Of a stretch of 64,000 nt of DNA, positions 63,792 to 64,000 are shown piece after piece. A program made the position numbers and the translations under genes. The notes under the pieces are model-generated. The model made no database searches, had not been told where the DNA came from, and was given only the letters and a program-made list of their open reading frames with translations. The first letter of the stretch is position 1. The number at the start of each line of letters is the position of its first letter. Source of the DNA: Notospermus geniculatus (Eukaryota; Nemertea; Pilidiophora; Heteronemertea; Lineidae); assembly GCA_002633025.1 (NCBI GenBank), contig NMRB01000077.1, forward strand, positions 545,496 through 609,495, in the 5' to 3' direction.

Positions 63792-64000
63792 TGGAAATGA
63801 AAGAAGTGAAATGAATACATGCGTTAGCAAACAAGCAAATATTCTTACTACACCACACAATTATGACATAACTGTAGCAGTGAGTAAACAATAATGCAAA
63901 AATGCAGAAGTACACAAACCCAAGAGAGGTAAGACAAAAAAATTATATTATTTTACATATAAGTAAGCCTACTCTACATGTATTTACTTTTACAAAGCTC
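63792..64000. other. no recognised feature
   Basis: Nothing supported in the last 200 bp. Confidence 0.4.

Overview
This is eukaryotic genomic DNA from a metazoan, most likely an invertebrate deuterostome (echinoderm or hemichordate). Reasons: introns with GT..AG borders, dense nesting of MITEs, LINE and Gypsy retroelements, very frequent TAGGCCTA palindromes, and a RAG1-like/RAG2-like pair whose RAG2-like protein keeps a PHD finger. That PHD is known from ambulacrarian copies and is absent from amphioxus ProtoRAG. RAG-like transposons also occur in some protostomes, so the phylum is not proven. No bacterial features, tRNA or rRNA genes were seen.

The most important locus is 2.7-6.0 kb. A RAG1-like C-terminal gene fragment (+ strand, 2730-3379) and a RAG2-like kelch+PHD gene (- strand, 4511-5985) lie tail to tail, the arrangement of the ProtoRAG transposon. 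The RAG1-like piece keeps the third catalytic acid and a C-terminal CCGHC zinc-knuckle tail. It is split by a 215-bp MITE with a 4-bp target duplication, and the reading frame continues exactly on the other side. The RAG2-like gene has a long open 3' part and a frameshifted 5' part. A 730-bp Mutator-like MITE sits between the two 3' ends. The element is therefore a fossil or decaying RAG transposon.

Layout. 0-2.7 kb: mostly featureless, with a 21-bp palindromic repeat. 2.7-6 kb: RAG locus. 6-14.3 kb: repeats, including a three-layer nest (Mutator-like MITE containing a palindromic element containing a fold-back mariner) and two tandem Harbinger-like elements sharing one CTG target duplication. 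14.5-16.7 kb: two related intronless minus-strand ORFs of an unrecognised family. 16.2-21.8 kb: a 2,433-bp tandem duplication that copied the 5' half of the second ORF, later split by a 785-bp element. 21.9-25.3 kb: four TIR elements. 25.6-29.06 kb: a LINE broken by several MITEs. 29.1 and 38.65 kb: two phase 1-1 exons for a BCMA/TACI-like cysteine-rich TNF-receptor domain, the best host-gene candidates here. 29.3-38.1 kb: MITEs and a large nest containing an assembly gap (34092-35049). 38.8-45.2 kb: minisatellites, tandem repeats and MITEs. 45.2-47.3 kb: a second LINE (- strand). 47.3-51.2 kb: a multi-frameshifted tyrosine-recombinase gene with an acidic repeat head and a basic tail interrupted by the third Mutator-like MITE. 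52.3-58.3 kb: a TIR element hosting an intact Gypsy retrotransposon with identical 172-bp LTRs. 58.8-64 kb: palindromic elements and otherwise unremarkable DNA.

Almost everything recognisable is mobile DNA. The target-site duplications let the order of insertion be read directly at several loci. They also show that the RAG-like, LINE and tyrosine-recombinase reading frames were intact before being hit.
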